Shown here: one piece after another, positions 33,072 through 44,579 of the stretch
Layout of the letters: every line of letters begins with the position of its first letter
How positions within the stretch are numbered: the first letter of the stretch is position 1
Assembly (NCBI GenBank): GCA_021234155.1
Contig: JAJEKV010000319.1
Span: 62,001 to 126,000, forward strand
Length of the DNA: 64,000 bases
From: Isoetes taiwanensis
Taxonomy: Eukaryota > Streptophyta > Lycopodiopsida > Isoetales > Isoetaceae
Direction: 5' to 3'
Notes under the pieces: model-generated
Seen by the model: only the letters and a program-made list of their open reading frames with translations
What the model was told of the DNA's origin: nothing
Databases searched by the model: none
Translations under genes and position numbers: made by a program

Positions 33072-35655
33072 TCACCTACTTCTTTGCAAACCTCTCGAGA
33101 TGGTGTAACCCATCCACCACCGGGGTATATCTCTTTCGCTCGGTACTATAAGTGCAAATTGATGGCAAAGCAAGTCATCTTTGGGATCATAATCCTCCAG
33201 CCCGAGATATTTAGGCCTTCCTTTCCTAGGACCAACATAGTGTTTTTCAGCAGCTGGAGGAGCCATGGACTTGCGAATACTACTAACCACATCATCAGCT
33301 TCCTCAGGTAATATCAAGTCTTTCCACCTAGTCTTAGGTAGCCATCCATCTTTGAGTTCATCAGAGGATGTGTCTACTTGTCCTAATAATCCATGTACCT
33401 GTGTCCAATAATCTATCAATGCAAGGTTGGTATCATCGGGGTTAATTTTCCAATACTTGATGTATTCAAAAATGCCGTCCAATGTGCTTTGCAATGAATC
33501 CACCTCTGGAAAAGGCTTAAGAGCTTTTGGTTGACCCCTTGGAATCTTAGATTTACCATTTTCATCTTCGTGCCATATAGGTACTCCCTCATCTGGCCTC
33601 CATTTATCATCACGAAGGTCTCATCTTCCATTGCATGATTGGCTTATTTCCCATGACCCAGAAAGTGTACTGAAGAGGTCTAGATTGACCTTCCATATCA
33701 AGAGCATAACCTTCGATAAAATTCTTCCAATCAGGCACCTCTTGTATGATCAACCCTATAGGAGAAGGTGAAATGCATTCACTAAGAACTTCCATTAGTC
33801 TAGGAAGATTGGTCACAGTTTGAGATTTCAAGCTAGCACTATACTTCCCAAACAATGCATCCACATCCTCATGAGTATGTCGGGCATTAAGAACCCTAAA
33901 TTCACTCTTTCAAAGACACCCAATTACATTGTTAAATAAGATAGGAATGAGAACATATACCTTTTTATTGCCCAAAGACAATTGTCAAGTTGGAGGAGGA
34001 ACCTTGGTGGTAGATCTCGAGGTTGGGGGCGTGAACTTGAGGCTCCAACATGTTAGAAGCACCGACTTCCTAAACCTTGCCTTAGTAAACTTCTCTAAAT
34101 TATTAGGCTTTCTATCCAACAATTGAAGAGTGGTTGGCTACCACCTCCAGGGTTGTAAAGGTCACCAGAATAACCACTCTCATAGTTCCTCAAGCACCTC
34201 ATCACACTTCCAATATGAAAATCAGGACCATCACTCCACAATTGCAAACTAAAATGGCCATAATAAATTGGCACCGAGCCATGCACTATTGCACCTGTCA
34301 GAGAGACTTGCAAAGGATAAGCTCTATTGATTTGCTTGGGTATGTAACTATCTTTGTGGCAAACAAGTCTTCGATTGATCCATCTTGTCATGTATAATAC
34401 AAACATAGTTATTGGGTTCCAAACATGATAATGTTCTCCACATCCAATAAGTGGATCTACATGATAGTTGGTCTGTCATGTGATCTTTCATTTGCTCCCT
34501 TATCTTAGCCCTTTGGCTTGGTTGCTTGGTCTTATCAAGAATCTCTTTCAACTTAGCACACAAGTTTCACTTTGCAAAGTTGTTCGAAGTGTCTATAGTG
34601 ACATGCTTGAAGTGCTTGCTCCATAGTCTCTTGAATTTTGGGTTGAGATATTGCGGTACACGTAGTTCTCGAAGCAAAGCATTCACTTCCTCCAATATGC
34701 TCTTTACGGGTACAATGGGATGACAATCTCTTCTCGACAACTATTTTTCCCTGTTGATCTTTCCTACTTTTATGTGGCATATTCTCAGCATTGAATTCAA
34801 CATATTTTTCAAAAACCTCCCTAGCAGCCAGGATCCTAGAAGTTGGCCTCAACATGCCATTATTTCCATGTAATGCAATTTTACTCCCCTTTGTATGACT
34901 TGCTTGCCAATTTTGCCAAGATGAAATTGGAATGCCATGAATATGTATCCATGCAACTTTACATATCCATGTCCCTAGCAGTGGGTATTTTTTTTTCTTT
35001 GGGAATTTTTCATCTTGAAGTGCAAGCTCATGAATGGAGTACATGTAAGTCCTCCTCTCATCACAAGTATACTCTTGGAAGGTGGCTCTTGCTTCCACCA
35101 ATTCATCAATTTCAAACTTCTGAACACAATTAGCCCAACAACATTCCATTCCCTTACCTTAGTGAGGAGCTTCCGTGAACAATCACTACTTGACTTGGAC
35201 CTCTTGCTAGGATAATGTTTCACCACTGAGTGTGCCCTCTTCTCTGAAAATGTGGTCCTGGCAGCTATTGGAGGTGCATTAGAAAAATCAGTGTCATCCA
35301 CAACCTCTGGTTCCGGTAAAAGAAATTCTCCTATAAACTCAATGCAGGCTATAGGCCATGGCATGATGCATGGAACCTCCAATTGTTTAATACAAGCAGT
35401 GCAATCCTGGTGATTTGATCCTTTTTCCTTCCATTTTTCCTCTAAACTTGTTATGGCCACACCCACTTTATTATCCTCTCCTAACCTTTCATCATTGACA
35501 GCCTGGATAGGATCAGCTAGTATGATAGTTCCTTCACCTACTAGCTCCTTATTGCATTGGTGCTTCACTTTCACCTTCTTATTCTTCCAATCCAACCTAC
35601 TGTAGAGGACAATTTGCTTAGTAATCTCAGCCTCAACACCCTTTGGGTGGTCCAC
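33072..35655 (-). pseudogene. DUF7869-type transposon-like protein gene, decayed
   Basis: Seven collinear minus-strand ORF pieces read in order as one long protein. They include RPTSRILAAREVFEKYVEFN and NMPHKSRKD near 34.75-34.85 kb; IIHDKMDQSKTCLP near 34.4 kb; SLTGAIVHGSVPIYYGHFSL and FHIGSVMRCLRN near 34.2 kb; and HTHEDVDALFG near 33.85 kb. Further on are DWKNFIEGY and PRKGRPKYLGLEDYDPKDDL near the end. The order 'HDKMDHSKT', 'VTG.IAHG' and 'GHTHEDID' is, as I recall, that of a DUF7869 family of large uncharacterised proteins in seed-free plants and other eukaryotes, suspected to be transposase-like. At least four frame breaks separate the pieces, some of which may be introns. The N-terminal 200 residues have no motif I know. 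Confidence 0.6.
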
Positions 35656-35659
35656 AGCA

Positions 35660-36300
35660 TTGACCTACAAGAACAATGTTTACAATGGGGTAACAATGTG
35701 ATAAGAACATGTGGTAACAATGTTGAAACATGTTGGGGGGATAGGCATTACATTTTTACCCTTTTTAGGATCCCTGCGCTTCACCTATATAAAGTGAAAT
35801 GTCTTAATATTAGTTAGGAAAAGGACAAAGTAATTTTGAGAACCGATTAAAGGAACTTTAAGAAATACCAAAAAAACCATTAAATGGACAAATATATGTT
35901 GTAAGTGCAGCCAAAAATAGGTTGTAAGTATAGCTCAGGTGTAGGTAATTATTGCAAAATTAATGGTAACATAGGGTGTATGCTAGTAATACTAATGAGG
36001 TAAGTATAGGTCGTAAATCTAGATGGGCCAAAGTTGGTTGTAAGTATAGCTGGGGTCTAGGTAATTATACAAAATTAATGAAAACATAGGTTTTAAATAT
36101 AGCTGACATGTGGGTAGTTCTATAGAGAATTAATGATAACCTAGGGCGTAATTAATTCAATAGAAGTAATGATAGGTAATTCGTATATGATATAAATCTT
36201 GTATGATGTGATGGAATCATAATTACAACCGCGCCTATAACCCTCCATTCTTTCAACCGCCAATCCTTTCTTCCTTCTAAGCCAATCCTTTCTTCCTTTC
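35660..36300. other. Gene-free stretch
   Basis: AT-rich sequence with loosely repeated words such as 'taggttgtaagtatagct' near 35.9-36.1 kb. No coding feature. Confidence 0.4.
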
Positions 36301-36568
36301 TTCCTTCTACCATGGTGAGCCATCTTTGCCGACCTCGTCCAGCTCCATCCTTGGGACTTCCGCCTCCAGAGGCTTAAGAGGCGATAAAAAATTGATAAAG
36401 AAATCCATTCCCCCTCCCAGCAGATGCGGTTGTGGCTGCTCTCGCACCCACGGTCCAGGATAATGCGAGGAGTTATTTCTTCGGGGCAAGCTTCTCGGGG
36501 GGAAAAGATTATCGAGCACCGGCACCGGCACCCGAGTCCCCAATACTCCCCTTGATTAGGATGAGGAG

Positions 36569-36775
36569 ATGGAGAGCGAGATTGAAAAAGAAGAAGAAAT
36601 GGAGGAAGCGGATGAAGAATGGCGGGAAGAATTAGAAGAAGAAAAAAGCGGTGATTATGGGGCCCTCTCCTCCTCCAAAGGCGAAGATGTGCAGAAGACA
36701 TCGGCGAAGATGGCGGATGAAAGCCTCGGAGGAAGAAGAGGAGGAGGAAGAAAGGAGGAGGAGGTAGAGGGCTGA
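36569..36775 (+). other. Glutamate-rich ORF, unidentified
   Basis: The plus strand encodes a strongly acidic, Glu-rich stretch (EIEKEEEMEEADEEWREELE) ending with Gly/Arg/Glu repeats. It sits in a GC-rich patch (36.3-36.77 kb) that contrasts with its flanks, and may be part of an exon of a larger plus-strand gene. Low complexity prevents identification. The 243-residue ORF on the opposite strand is its shadow. Confidence 0.25.
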
Positions 36776-36916
36776 TTTTTATTTTTGTTTTGTTATTTAG
36801 TTTTTGGTTGAAGAAGAGCGAAAGGCATCTCCAAAAAGGCCTCAAATGAGGATTATGAATGGAGCTAGGCATCTCCTTAAACCGCCTAGAACTACGTAAT
36901 TTTGTAACACGAGCTG

Positions 36917-37190
36917 GGCAACTCTAATAAAAGGCCTTCACGTAAAAATTTTTCAATGGCAATACAAGGATTTCTTGACTGTAATATGTTTCTTTAGTTT
37001 CTACTCTAACTTGAAAGCAGAGCGTAATTTCTGCGAAAGGCCGTTTTGAATTCGGCAACTCTAATAAAAGGCCCTATGTAAAAAAATTTCAATGGCAATA
37101 CAAGGATTTAATGATTTGCAATATGTTTCTTCATATGGTGAAAGCATAAGCGTAATTTCTTCGAAGGCTGTTTTGAATTACGGCCCTTTC
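36917..37190 (+). repeat. 137-bp imperfect tandem duplication
   Basis: 'ggcaactctaataaaaggcc' at 36917 and 37054, each followed by 'caatggcaatacaaggattt', 'aatatgtttctt' and 'gcgtaatttct..gaaggc', with moderate divergence. Confidence 0.85.
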
Positions 37191-37222
37191 ATTCTTAATT
37201 TTGAGAAGTGAGATCGCCGGTG

Positions 37223-37369
37223 GCGAAATATGTTTGTGTGCAAAATGTTTAAATTGTCAAGCGGTCAATCACGCTGGCGTGAATTGCATTCGATAATTAG
37301 CTTTATGCGGTTCACGCCGGTGTATTGTCTTTGTACAATGTAAACATTTTGCACACAAACATATTTCGC
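37223..37369 (+). repeat. Fold-back element with perfect 29-bp arms
   Basis: Bases 37223-37251 (gcgaaatatgtttgtgtgca...) are the exact reverse complement of 37341-37369. The inner parts also pair imperfectly (aatcacgctggcgtgaattg against its right-hand partner), so almost the whole 147 bp can fold into one hairpin. No coding content. It is MITE-like and shares the word 'acgctggcgtg' with the larger hairpin at 40.6 kb. Confidence 0.85.
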
Positions 37370-38670
37370 GCCTGGCGTGATTTCACTTCAGCTCTCTCAA
37401 ATTTGAAAAGTCAAGATGACTTACGAAGAAATTACGAGATCGCTTTAAAAGTACAATCTGAGGATACACGCATGGCATTTAAATTACAAGTGAATGGTAT
37501 TAGCTCATGGCTTGAAATCACTAATTTGTTTTTTCTCTCTAACTTACAGATTTATGAATTCGCGCCTGCCCCGTATTCAATTCGAAAGTTCCTCACGTGC
37601 GGCATAGGCTACAAGCATAAGCTTTTTCAATGAGTAGTGTCGTGCTCTGGAGGGACTTGAAATGGAGAATGCTAAGCTGATAATTAGAGTTGCAGACCTC
37701 GAAGCCATTTTGGGTAATATCCTAATAGGCTGCACCATCTTATTTGCGAATCTTGTATGCGGTTTATCTTTTTCAACAAACATTTGAGACTATTGTGCCG
37801 ACATTTGAGACTCTTGAGGAACAACACACGGATGAATAACACATAGATGAATAACACACGGATGTAATTAAAACAATGTAAAGAATGCAGGTTTTTAAAG
37901 AATATCCCATCCATGTAAAGAATACGGTGTTTTTAAATTCACGAATGCTGCACGGTCTGTGAGGCCTTATAGTTTTGCAATATTGAATGAATGGTGCGGC
38001 ATGCAAGCGTTTTAATTTCATACATATATGAGAATCAGCTTGTGCATTTTAGTATGAGCACTCAATCTTCCTCTATGTCTTCCAAGAAAATGAAACTCAC
38101 CTTCTTTAAGAAGTGCGGCCATGCAACAAAGGTTCGATGCTTTCACCCAATTGTGTCTCCATTAGGATGCCTTACGGGTAATGCTTAAGATCGTTGAAAT
38201 GGCAACTGGTTACTAGAATCTTCACATGATCATTTCAAGAGGAACTCCATGGCGGATTGCTTCGGATCGGTGATTCTATCTTGCAATTTCCCACCCTCCT
38301 CTTCAAATTAAATTAAATTCGGCATGTAGCATTCTTCTCCAGCGTTTGTTCAATGTCGCAAGATCATGGGATTAATTTGGAGCTTGGGTTCTGGAAGAGT
38401 AGATGAACTTACATGAAGGCGCTTCGACATTTCAGCGCCCGTCTTTTTCGAAGTTCTTCGAGTTCTTCTGTTCTTCCAAGTTCTTCCGAGTTCGAATAAC
38501 AAGAAGGGCTGGCGGCAAGATTAGGTGGTAGTTTCAAATTATCAGTTAATTTCTTGCTTTTCTAGCCTAGTGAGTGAAATCTAATTATGGGATTTGACAA
38601 TACGGTGGTCGTAGAGCCATTCTTCGTGACGATCGATCGCGTCCATCCATTAGGCCCAATCGTAAGATTG
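37370..38670. other. Gene-free stretch
   Basis: Short ORFs only. The word 'acacacggatga' repeats near 37.82-37.86 kb. No recognisable family. Confidence 0.4.
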
Positions 38671-38674
38671 GTAA

Positions 38675-38840
38675 CCGTCGATTAAAAGTCGATCTGCGAA
38701 ATTTAAATATCCGCTCCCTTCTATCGGACCGTCGATTAAAAGTCGATCCGCGAAATTTTAATAACCGCTCGCTTCTATCGGACCGTCGATCAAAAGTCAA
38801 TCCGAATAAAACCCGTCGATCGAAAGCCGACCTAATCGCC
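38675..38840 (+). repeat. 54-bp tandem repeat array
   Basis: CCGTCGAT(T/C)AAAAGTC begins at 38675, 38729 and 38783 (54-base period), with a shortened fourth unit at 38813. Units share 'cgcgaaattt', 'aat', 'ccgctc' and 'cttctatcggac'. Confidence 0.85.
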
Positions 38841-39603
38841 TTATGGAAATCTATATAAGTTTTTGAATTTCATTTCCTGGTTTTTGATTGTCGACTTGCT
38901 TTGAGGCGGCTCAAGAACTCAGGAATTTCGGGAACTCAAGAACTTCCGAGGTGCTCAAGATCATCGAAGATGCCACCCAAAGGTCGTCTTTGCTCCAAAC
39001 TCGGTAGGCGCAGAGAAGATGCTCAAGGTCAGTATTGTCATCATTCTGTGTGTTATTCATTCTATGTTCATTGCTCTGTATTTACTGTATTTACTGTATT
39101 TGCTCTGTATCTTCTGCCTATACTCCTGTCTATTATTTCTGTAGCAATGACTTAAATTTCTATAGCTGCTCACTCCTCGTCTATCATTTCTTTAGCTGCT
39201 CATTTCTGGGCTGCGGACTTGTATGTGCATCGCATAATAAATGTCCTTCTGTGTTAAATTATCCCGCTTTCGTGATTAACTACATTACGTCTATAATTTG
39301 TAAAGTAGTATGACCGTGTTTAGTTGCTTTGCCATTTGTTTCGTTTGACATCTTTGTAATTGGCACGCCGTATGAGTGCATGTTCATGTCGGGGGTTGTA
39401 TGCCATTCGTGCTTTAGCTGGCGGAATTGATGACCACCAAATCGCGCTAAGCGTGTATTGCACCCTCGTTTGCGAGGGGAAGAAGAGACACAAACCGAAT
39501 GATAGCTCCTACACCTCCTCCTAAGAAAGCAAGAGGCACCGGAAGATACTCAGTGAGCTCCGCTCACGTAAGAAGGAAAGCCCAATGAGGGCGCAGATAT
39601 CCT

Positions 39604-40365
39604 ATGCATTGTCGATGGATGATAAGCGGATCCATTATCGGAGTAGACACGGATCCTCCATGCCCGAGGAGAAGATGGATGACGGTCGCGGAGTGGTATG
39701 TTGATGTAGGCAAAACAAATGGTAAGGTGGATCTTGTGTTACACTCCGGAAAAGAAAGAGACCGATCTTATGAAGAAACAAGGTATTCTTATCACTTGTG
39801 AGGGAGCGAGGATGACATCTGTTGTCAACTCCTAGTGGAGGTTGTGAAGAACCACAAGAAAGATCTCGTCAGATTTACACATGCGGGGCAAGCTGCTTTC
39901 AAAAAGATGGTGCGATGAAGAAGGGGCGTGAGTTCGAGTCATGTTTCAAATGCGGATGGCCTCAAAATACTTTTTTTCCTCCGGTTTCTATTAGTGAAGG
40001 GTGTCTGCAGTGAGGAGAGCTTGCGAGGACCTTCTCAAGTTACTACACGGAGGAGATGAAGCATCAAAATGATATCGGGGATGTCTGAAGATTCTTTGGA
40101 CTTAGGAAAGGACATCTCATCCATGTTGACCGTCTGGTGAGATCACATAAGTCAAGTCTTGTTAGCGGGAGGTATGACCCGAGCATGCAAGAGAAATATT
40201 GAGGGCGATGGTGAGGAATCCGAGGCCAAGTTCCTATGCCCGCCAGACGTGCTTCCTTGGGATAAGAAAAAGGATGCTCCACTCCGGTGGACAACACTAG
40301 AAGAGCTAACAGTGGAGAACCCTAATGTATGCTTCCTTATTATTGCGGACATGACATTCTATTGA
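39604..40365 (+). pseudogene. Coding-like fragments of an unidentified plus-strand gene
   Basis: Pieces such as WMTVAEWYVDVGKTNGKVDL, LVEVVKNHKKDLVRFTHAGQ and AKFLCPPDVLPWDKKKDAPL look coding in composition but fall in different frames. I do not recognise the family. The block lies upstream of the HAD-like domain at 43.1 kb on the same strand and may be part of the same decayed gene. Confidence 0.3.
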
Positions 40366-40633
40366 GGCACAACGATCCCTATCCAATCGGGCTTTGCAAA
40401 ACCGGACAAACAATGTATCTACTACATTACAACCACGGGGAGGTGTGGGTTTCTAAGCCCCCATACGCTAGGAGAGGACTGGCGAGAGATTAGTGCAACA
40501 TTGAGCGAAATGGGCTAAGTCTTTCTTTATAAAAGGTTAGTATATTTGGTGGAATAGAGTCGGATATATCAAGTAGCAATATGTAGTAGACTAGGTCCAG
40601 CGTGTGTGTCAAAGGCGTGCCAATCAGCGTGGC

Positions 40634-40962
40634 GGAATTCATTCGCCAATTCATACGCTGGCGTGTATTCGTCCTAATTGTCGGATATGAATACACGCTT
40701 CACGCGAATTGCCAATGTATTGCATTTTCATCAGGCGATGAATACGCCCACGCCATCTGATCGCGTCGTTGCCAATTGGCGCTGGCGTGTATTCATCTTT
40801 GCCTATTCGCGGACGAATACGCGCCAAAGGCCAGCGCGGTAATTGGCAGCGTATCGCCTGATCAAAATGCGATTACATTGGCAATTGGCGCTGGCGTGGT
40901 ATTCATCTTGCCGACAATTAACGGACGAATACACGCCAGGGCAATTGGCGAGCATGAATTCA
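40634..40962 (+). repeat. 330-bp fold-back hairpin
   Basis: The left arm (40634-40739) and right arm (40853-40962) are reverse complements over about 107 bases with few mismatches: ggaattcattcgccaatt pairs with the right end, attgccaatgtattgcattt with 'aaaatgcgattacattggca'. The interior (40768-40850) forms a second imperfect stem. Nearly the whole segment is one long palindrome centred at about 40804, rich in 'ggcgtgtattc'. It is more GC-rich than its flanks and has no ORF crossing it in a plausible way. Confidence 0.85.
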
Positions 40963-41089
40963 CTTATGGTGACTAATTAACTACCGCCTTTGGCGTTTTC
41001 TCGATTATCTGTTTGCTTGATCTAAAAAGCGGTTAACTTTTGTATGCCCTACTCATATTGGTGACATGCTTTCCTTACACGCAGCCCTT

Positions 41090-42893
41090 ACATTGGAACA
41101 ACTTCAGTCATGCCCGCCCGGCAATGGATAGAATATGGAAGACCCCCGCAAACAAAGCGAGGGAGGAGCGAAGTCCGAGGAGTTTAAGGCATTGGAAAAG
41201 ACCTTGGCTCGGACTATCATCCAAGATAGGAAACCAAGAGCCAAAAAGCAAAAAAAAGCTGGGGAAGAAGCGACGAGGCGTCAGGCGGCTTCCGGAGGTC
41301 CTACAGATGCCTACAAGATCGTCTTCGCTAAGGACGAAGTCTAGGCGAAGTGGAACGAGTTCTGGGATGCTTATGCTCAGAAACAGCTACCAGACCCAAG
41401 ATACTTCAATATTTGATCTCAAGACTACCGAGATGAGGAAAGTCTGGGGCCTCCAAGATGATGAAATCATTTGGTTGTTAAATCAATGCATAAACAAAGA
41501 AGTTACGTACAAGAAGGCTTCTTGATTAAGGACAAAATGTCCTTCATTGATTGTTGCACTCATATAAAGAACATGCGAAGTTATGAAGGTAGCGGTTGGT
41601 GAAGAACTTCGAAGCTATCGGTGATGTAACATTGTGCAAAGTCGGCTGCTAGACAAGTATGGCGTGTTTTTGATGATATCAAGAAATACGTCTTTTGGTC
41701 GAAGGAATTTCGCAAAACAGAAATCAAAGAACCAACAAAGACACCTCAAAGCTATCGATAAGGTGATGGCTGAGCTGAGAAGAAAGGTTGTAGATCCCGA
41801 AGATGTTGGTGGTGACTTACCCGCACTCCAATACCGGTCTCTCATCGGCTATAAAGGTCTCCTACCCGATACAACAATAGGCCTCGCAATATTTTCTGTT
41901 TGTATTGGATAGCGGGGTGCAAAAGGAGAGAAGGGATGACTCAACGAGGAGTATAACAGTTTTTTAGTAGCTGCATAGGCTTAACAACTTCGAAGCTCTT
42001 TACTATTGTCATCATATGCCCCGGGGGAGAGCCTCATATGCATGCTTTGATGGCTTCATAACGACTTGGAATGCCTAAAGGTCGTTAGGGAAGGCTCTCT
42101 TCTCTTTGAGACAAAGGATCTTGATTTGAAGATCAAGATATAAAAGCGCTTGTATAATCTTCATAATGATATCCCTTGTGCGGATGAGCGACTATGAGGT
42201 AGCTAAGAGCAAAGGGCATTGGATAAAGGTGCATGGCAATGTTTTCTTTTGGATGAACCCAACTTGAAAAATGTCTTCTACAAAGCAGATAATGAGGATG
42301 AAGCAAATGAATGCGAGGAATTTGATGTTCCTAACCTCTACCGGAAAGACATCACTCACGGAATTCTTGACAAAAGAAAAAGGGACCCTTGAATAAACAT
42401 GGGTTTGCAATCAATCGGCAAGCTATCTTGTTGAGGCATTTGCACCACTTGATACCACTTCTTTGTGGAATTGCATGTTGAGGGTATATTGGTAGAGAGA
42501 CCACGAAGACATCAAGAAGATGTTTAAGTTTTCTATCAGCGATGACCGATCGGGGATTTCCTTGAAGTGTTTTTCGAAAAGGTACTAGCCCACGGCTGAT
42601 TGGGGTCTGTCAAAGATAAAAACTGTTGGCTTTGGTATCTTACGAAGGGGGCGTAAGAATACTAGTTCACAAAAAGCCTACGAGTGCAACTCGGAATGTT
42701 CAAAAGCAATGCAACCCCGAGGAGAAGGCCGAAATGCTAGAGCGGGAACGCGTGAGACCATGGAGAAAAATTTGGCGTCCATGCTTGATAACATTCCAAC
42801 CGGTAATGTCCGGCTTGGGGAATGCGGCGGCAGTTCACGATACCAGCCGGGATGATCATGCAAGCTCGGATGCAACCCGAGGTTAGGAATCAA
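41090..42893 (+). pseudogene. Coding-like fragments, unidentified, upstream of the HAD domain
   Basis: A charged segment EEFKALEKTLARTIIQDRKP with KKQKK clusters (41.16-41.34 kb) is followed by KWNEFWDAYAQKQLPDPRYF and LQDDEIIWLLNQCINKEVTY in shifted frames. Later pieces include MDKVMAELRRK-like sequence (41.75 kb) and ATRNVQKQCNPEEKAEMLER (42.7 kb). Lysine clusters suggest a nuclear protein. The frame changes may be introns or decay. No family recognised. Confidence 0.35.
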
Positions 42894-43134
42894 ACCCGCG
42901 TGGTAGCTTTCATAGAAGAGAACGCGGTCCGAACTTAACGGTGGCGTTCATGCTTCCGACGAAATAAGCATCCGGGGAGTGAAGTAGGCGCTAAGACTAC
43001 TGCCGGATGGTGGCGACGATGAAAGGTAATTCACGCCCGGCACGATATGTAGCTTATTTATGAAGGATAAAAGCAGCTTGGCGTGTATTGCGTAACACTT
43101 TGCATGGCTAACTCTTTGTTTTCCATGGTTCAGG

Positions 43135-43774
43135 CCTCCACCGCTTGTGACAAAATCATTGTCTTCGATCCGAATGTTGTCTGTGTAAAAACGTTTTCTA
43201 AGAAGCTTATTAACAGTGATGACTTCGAGCAAGTCCCTCTAGAATCGAATACTAAGTGGATCTATCCTCGTCCACACTTAGAAGATATGATGAATGAGGC
43301 ATTCAGATTGTTTCGAGTTGCCATTTGGTCTTCAATGGAACGCAGAAATGTTGATGAAGTACTTAGGGTGTTACCAGGCATGAATCGAGACTTTGTGACG
43401 ATTTGGGACCAAAGTAAGTGTATAAAGTTTCCACATCCAAGAGATCCGGATGGCAAACCGGTCTTCGCGGAAACATCTTGGTACTATGATGGATCGACTT
43501 GGCATTAAAAAGAAAGAGGACATCATAATAGTAGATGATGATGCTCTTAAGTGCTTTTATAATCAAGGTTGGGGCTCTAAATCCACCAACTTATACTCCA
43601 CAAGATTACTCAACAGATGAGTTTCTAGTACTATTCATGTCCATCATGAGTGGCTTGGCTTCTGGTAAAACAGTATCAGATGTTGTCAAAACGCATCCAG
43701 AACTAGATCGGACTAAGGAGATGGATCCCTATCTTGAGAGTTATTTGACAAAGAAAGGACTAGTCCCTCCATGA
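43135..43774 (+). pseudogene. HAD/FCP1-like phosphatase domain, frameshifted
   Basis: The order of motifs fits an FCP1-like HAD domain: KIIVFDPNVVC (first motif position), RPHLEDMMNEAFRLFRVAIW with WSS, then WDQSKC, then in a shifted frame MMDRLGIKKKEDIIIVDDDA (the VDD motif), and in a third frame ALNPPTYTPQDYSTDEFLVL up to the TGA at 43772. HAD phosphatases use DxDx(T/V); here the motif reads DPNV, so the second aspartate is replaced by asparagine. As I recall, plant proteins with 'DLNG' show the same change. Two frame shifts within 100 bp make it a pseudogene. It closes the plus-strand coding-like block of 39.6-43.8 kb. Confidence 0.6.
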
Positions 43775-44001
43775 TGTAATCTTCATATCAAGTGAATACA
43801 ATGTAAAAAGTGTTCTCTGTATATTGATGTGTTGTTATCTACAAATGCTAATCAAACACCACATTCTTCTCACTAAAACAAGAAAATGTTAAACCACCCA
43901 CTACTACAATGCAAAAATTTGCAACAATGTAAAACAGCATGTCACACAACAAAACACTATATTGAGAAAAGGGTATGCAAAAGTGGCGTGCTTTTGGAAC
44001 A

Positions 44002-44033
44002 GACATAAATCCAATTTAAATGAATGATGGTTC
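44002..44033 (-). repeat. Right arm of the 32-bp inverted repeat
   Basis: Exact reverse complement of 32629-32660. Together the pair frames the DUF7869-type gene, both hairpins and the HAD-like block. Confidence 0.85.
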
Positions 44034-44579
44034 AAGGGATTTTCAGGAAAAAGAGTTGATTGTTCTAAGAATAGTTGCAAGGGAAAAAGATCTGGAGCAA
44101 ATCGAGTAGGAGGCCTCGGCATCAGAAAAAACTCCCGAAGAAGAAGCTGGATTCATCTTGAATCGAATCGGCCAAAGCAGAATTTATCAGGGAAGCACAG
44201 AGGTCGAATTAGAGAAATAATGTAGAAGGGAACTTGGGCATCAACGGAATCATAGATGAGCAGTTGCTAAAGGTGCCGGATTTGACAAATCGATGAAGGA
44301 TAATTGTGATTAAGGTCTGCCGGGGCTCGGTTCTGGAAAAAGCATGCATGGATCAGGCCGGATTTGATCAACATCAGGCCATGGCCATGCAAGAAATTAT
44401 ATCAGAAGGTCGTCAGGGGTTGATTGGGAAGAAACCACAGCCATCTGTGTAGAATTCGATCTCAGAAACAGAAGGCCGATCTTCTGCTGCATAACGTAAA
44501 ACAGAGAAGGAAGAAATTACACAAAGGAAGGGATACAGGGGAATCGAAAAAGAAACAGGGCTACCTATTTGAATTGAAT
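44034..44579. other. Gene-free stretch
   Basis: Purine-rich plus strand, no recognisable coding feature. Confidence 0.4.

Noticed and set aside
36141-36872. Longest uninterrupted ORF of its area, 243 codons on the minus strand
   Set aside because: It is Pro/Leu/Phe/Arg-rich low complexity, exactly antisense to a Glu-rich plus-strand stretch, and has no domain. Treated as a shadow.
38675-38840. Regularly spaced repeats as a CRISPR array
   Set aside because: Units are contiguous tandem repeats without unique spacers, and the DNA is eukaryotic.
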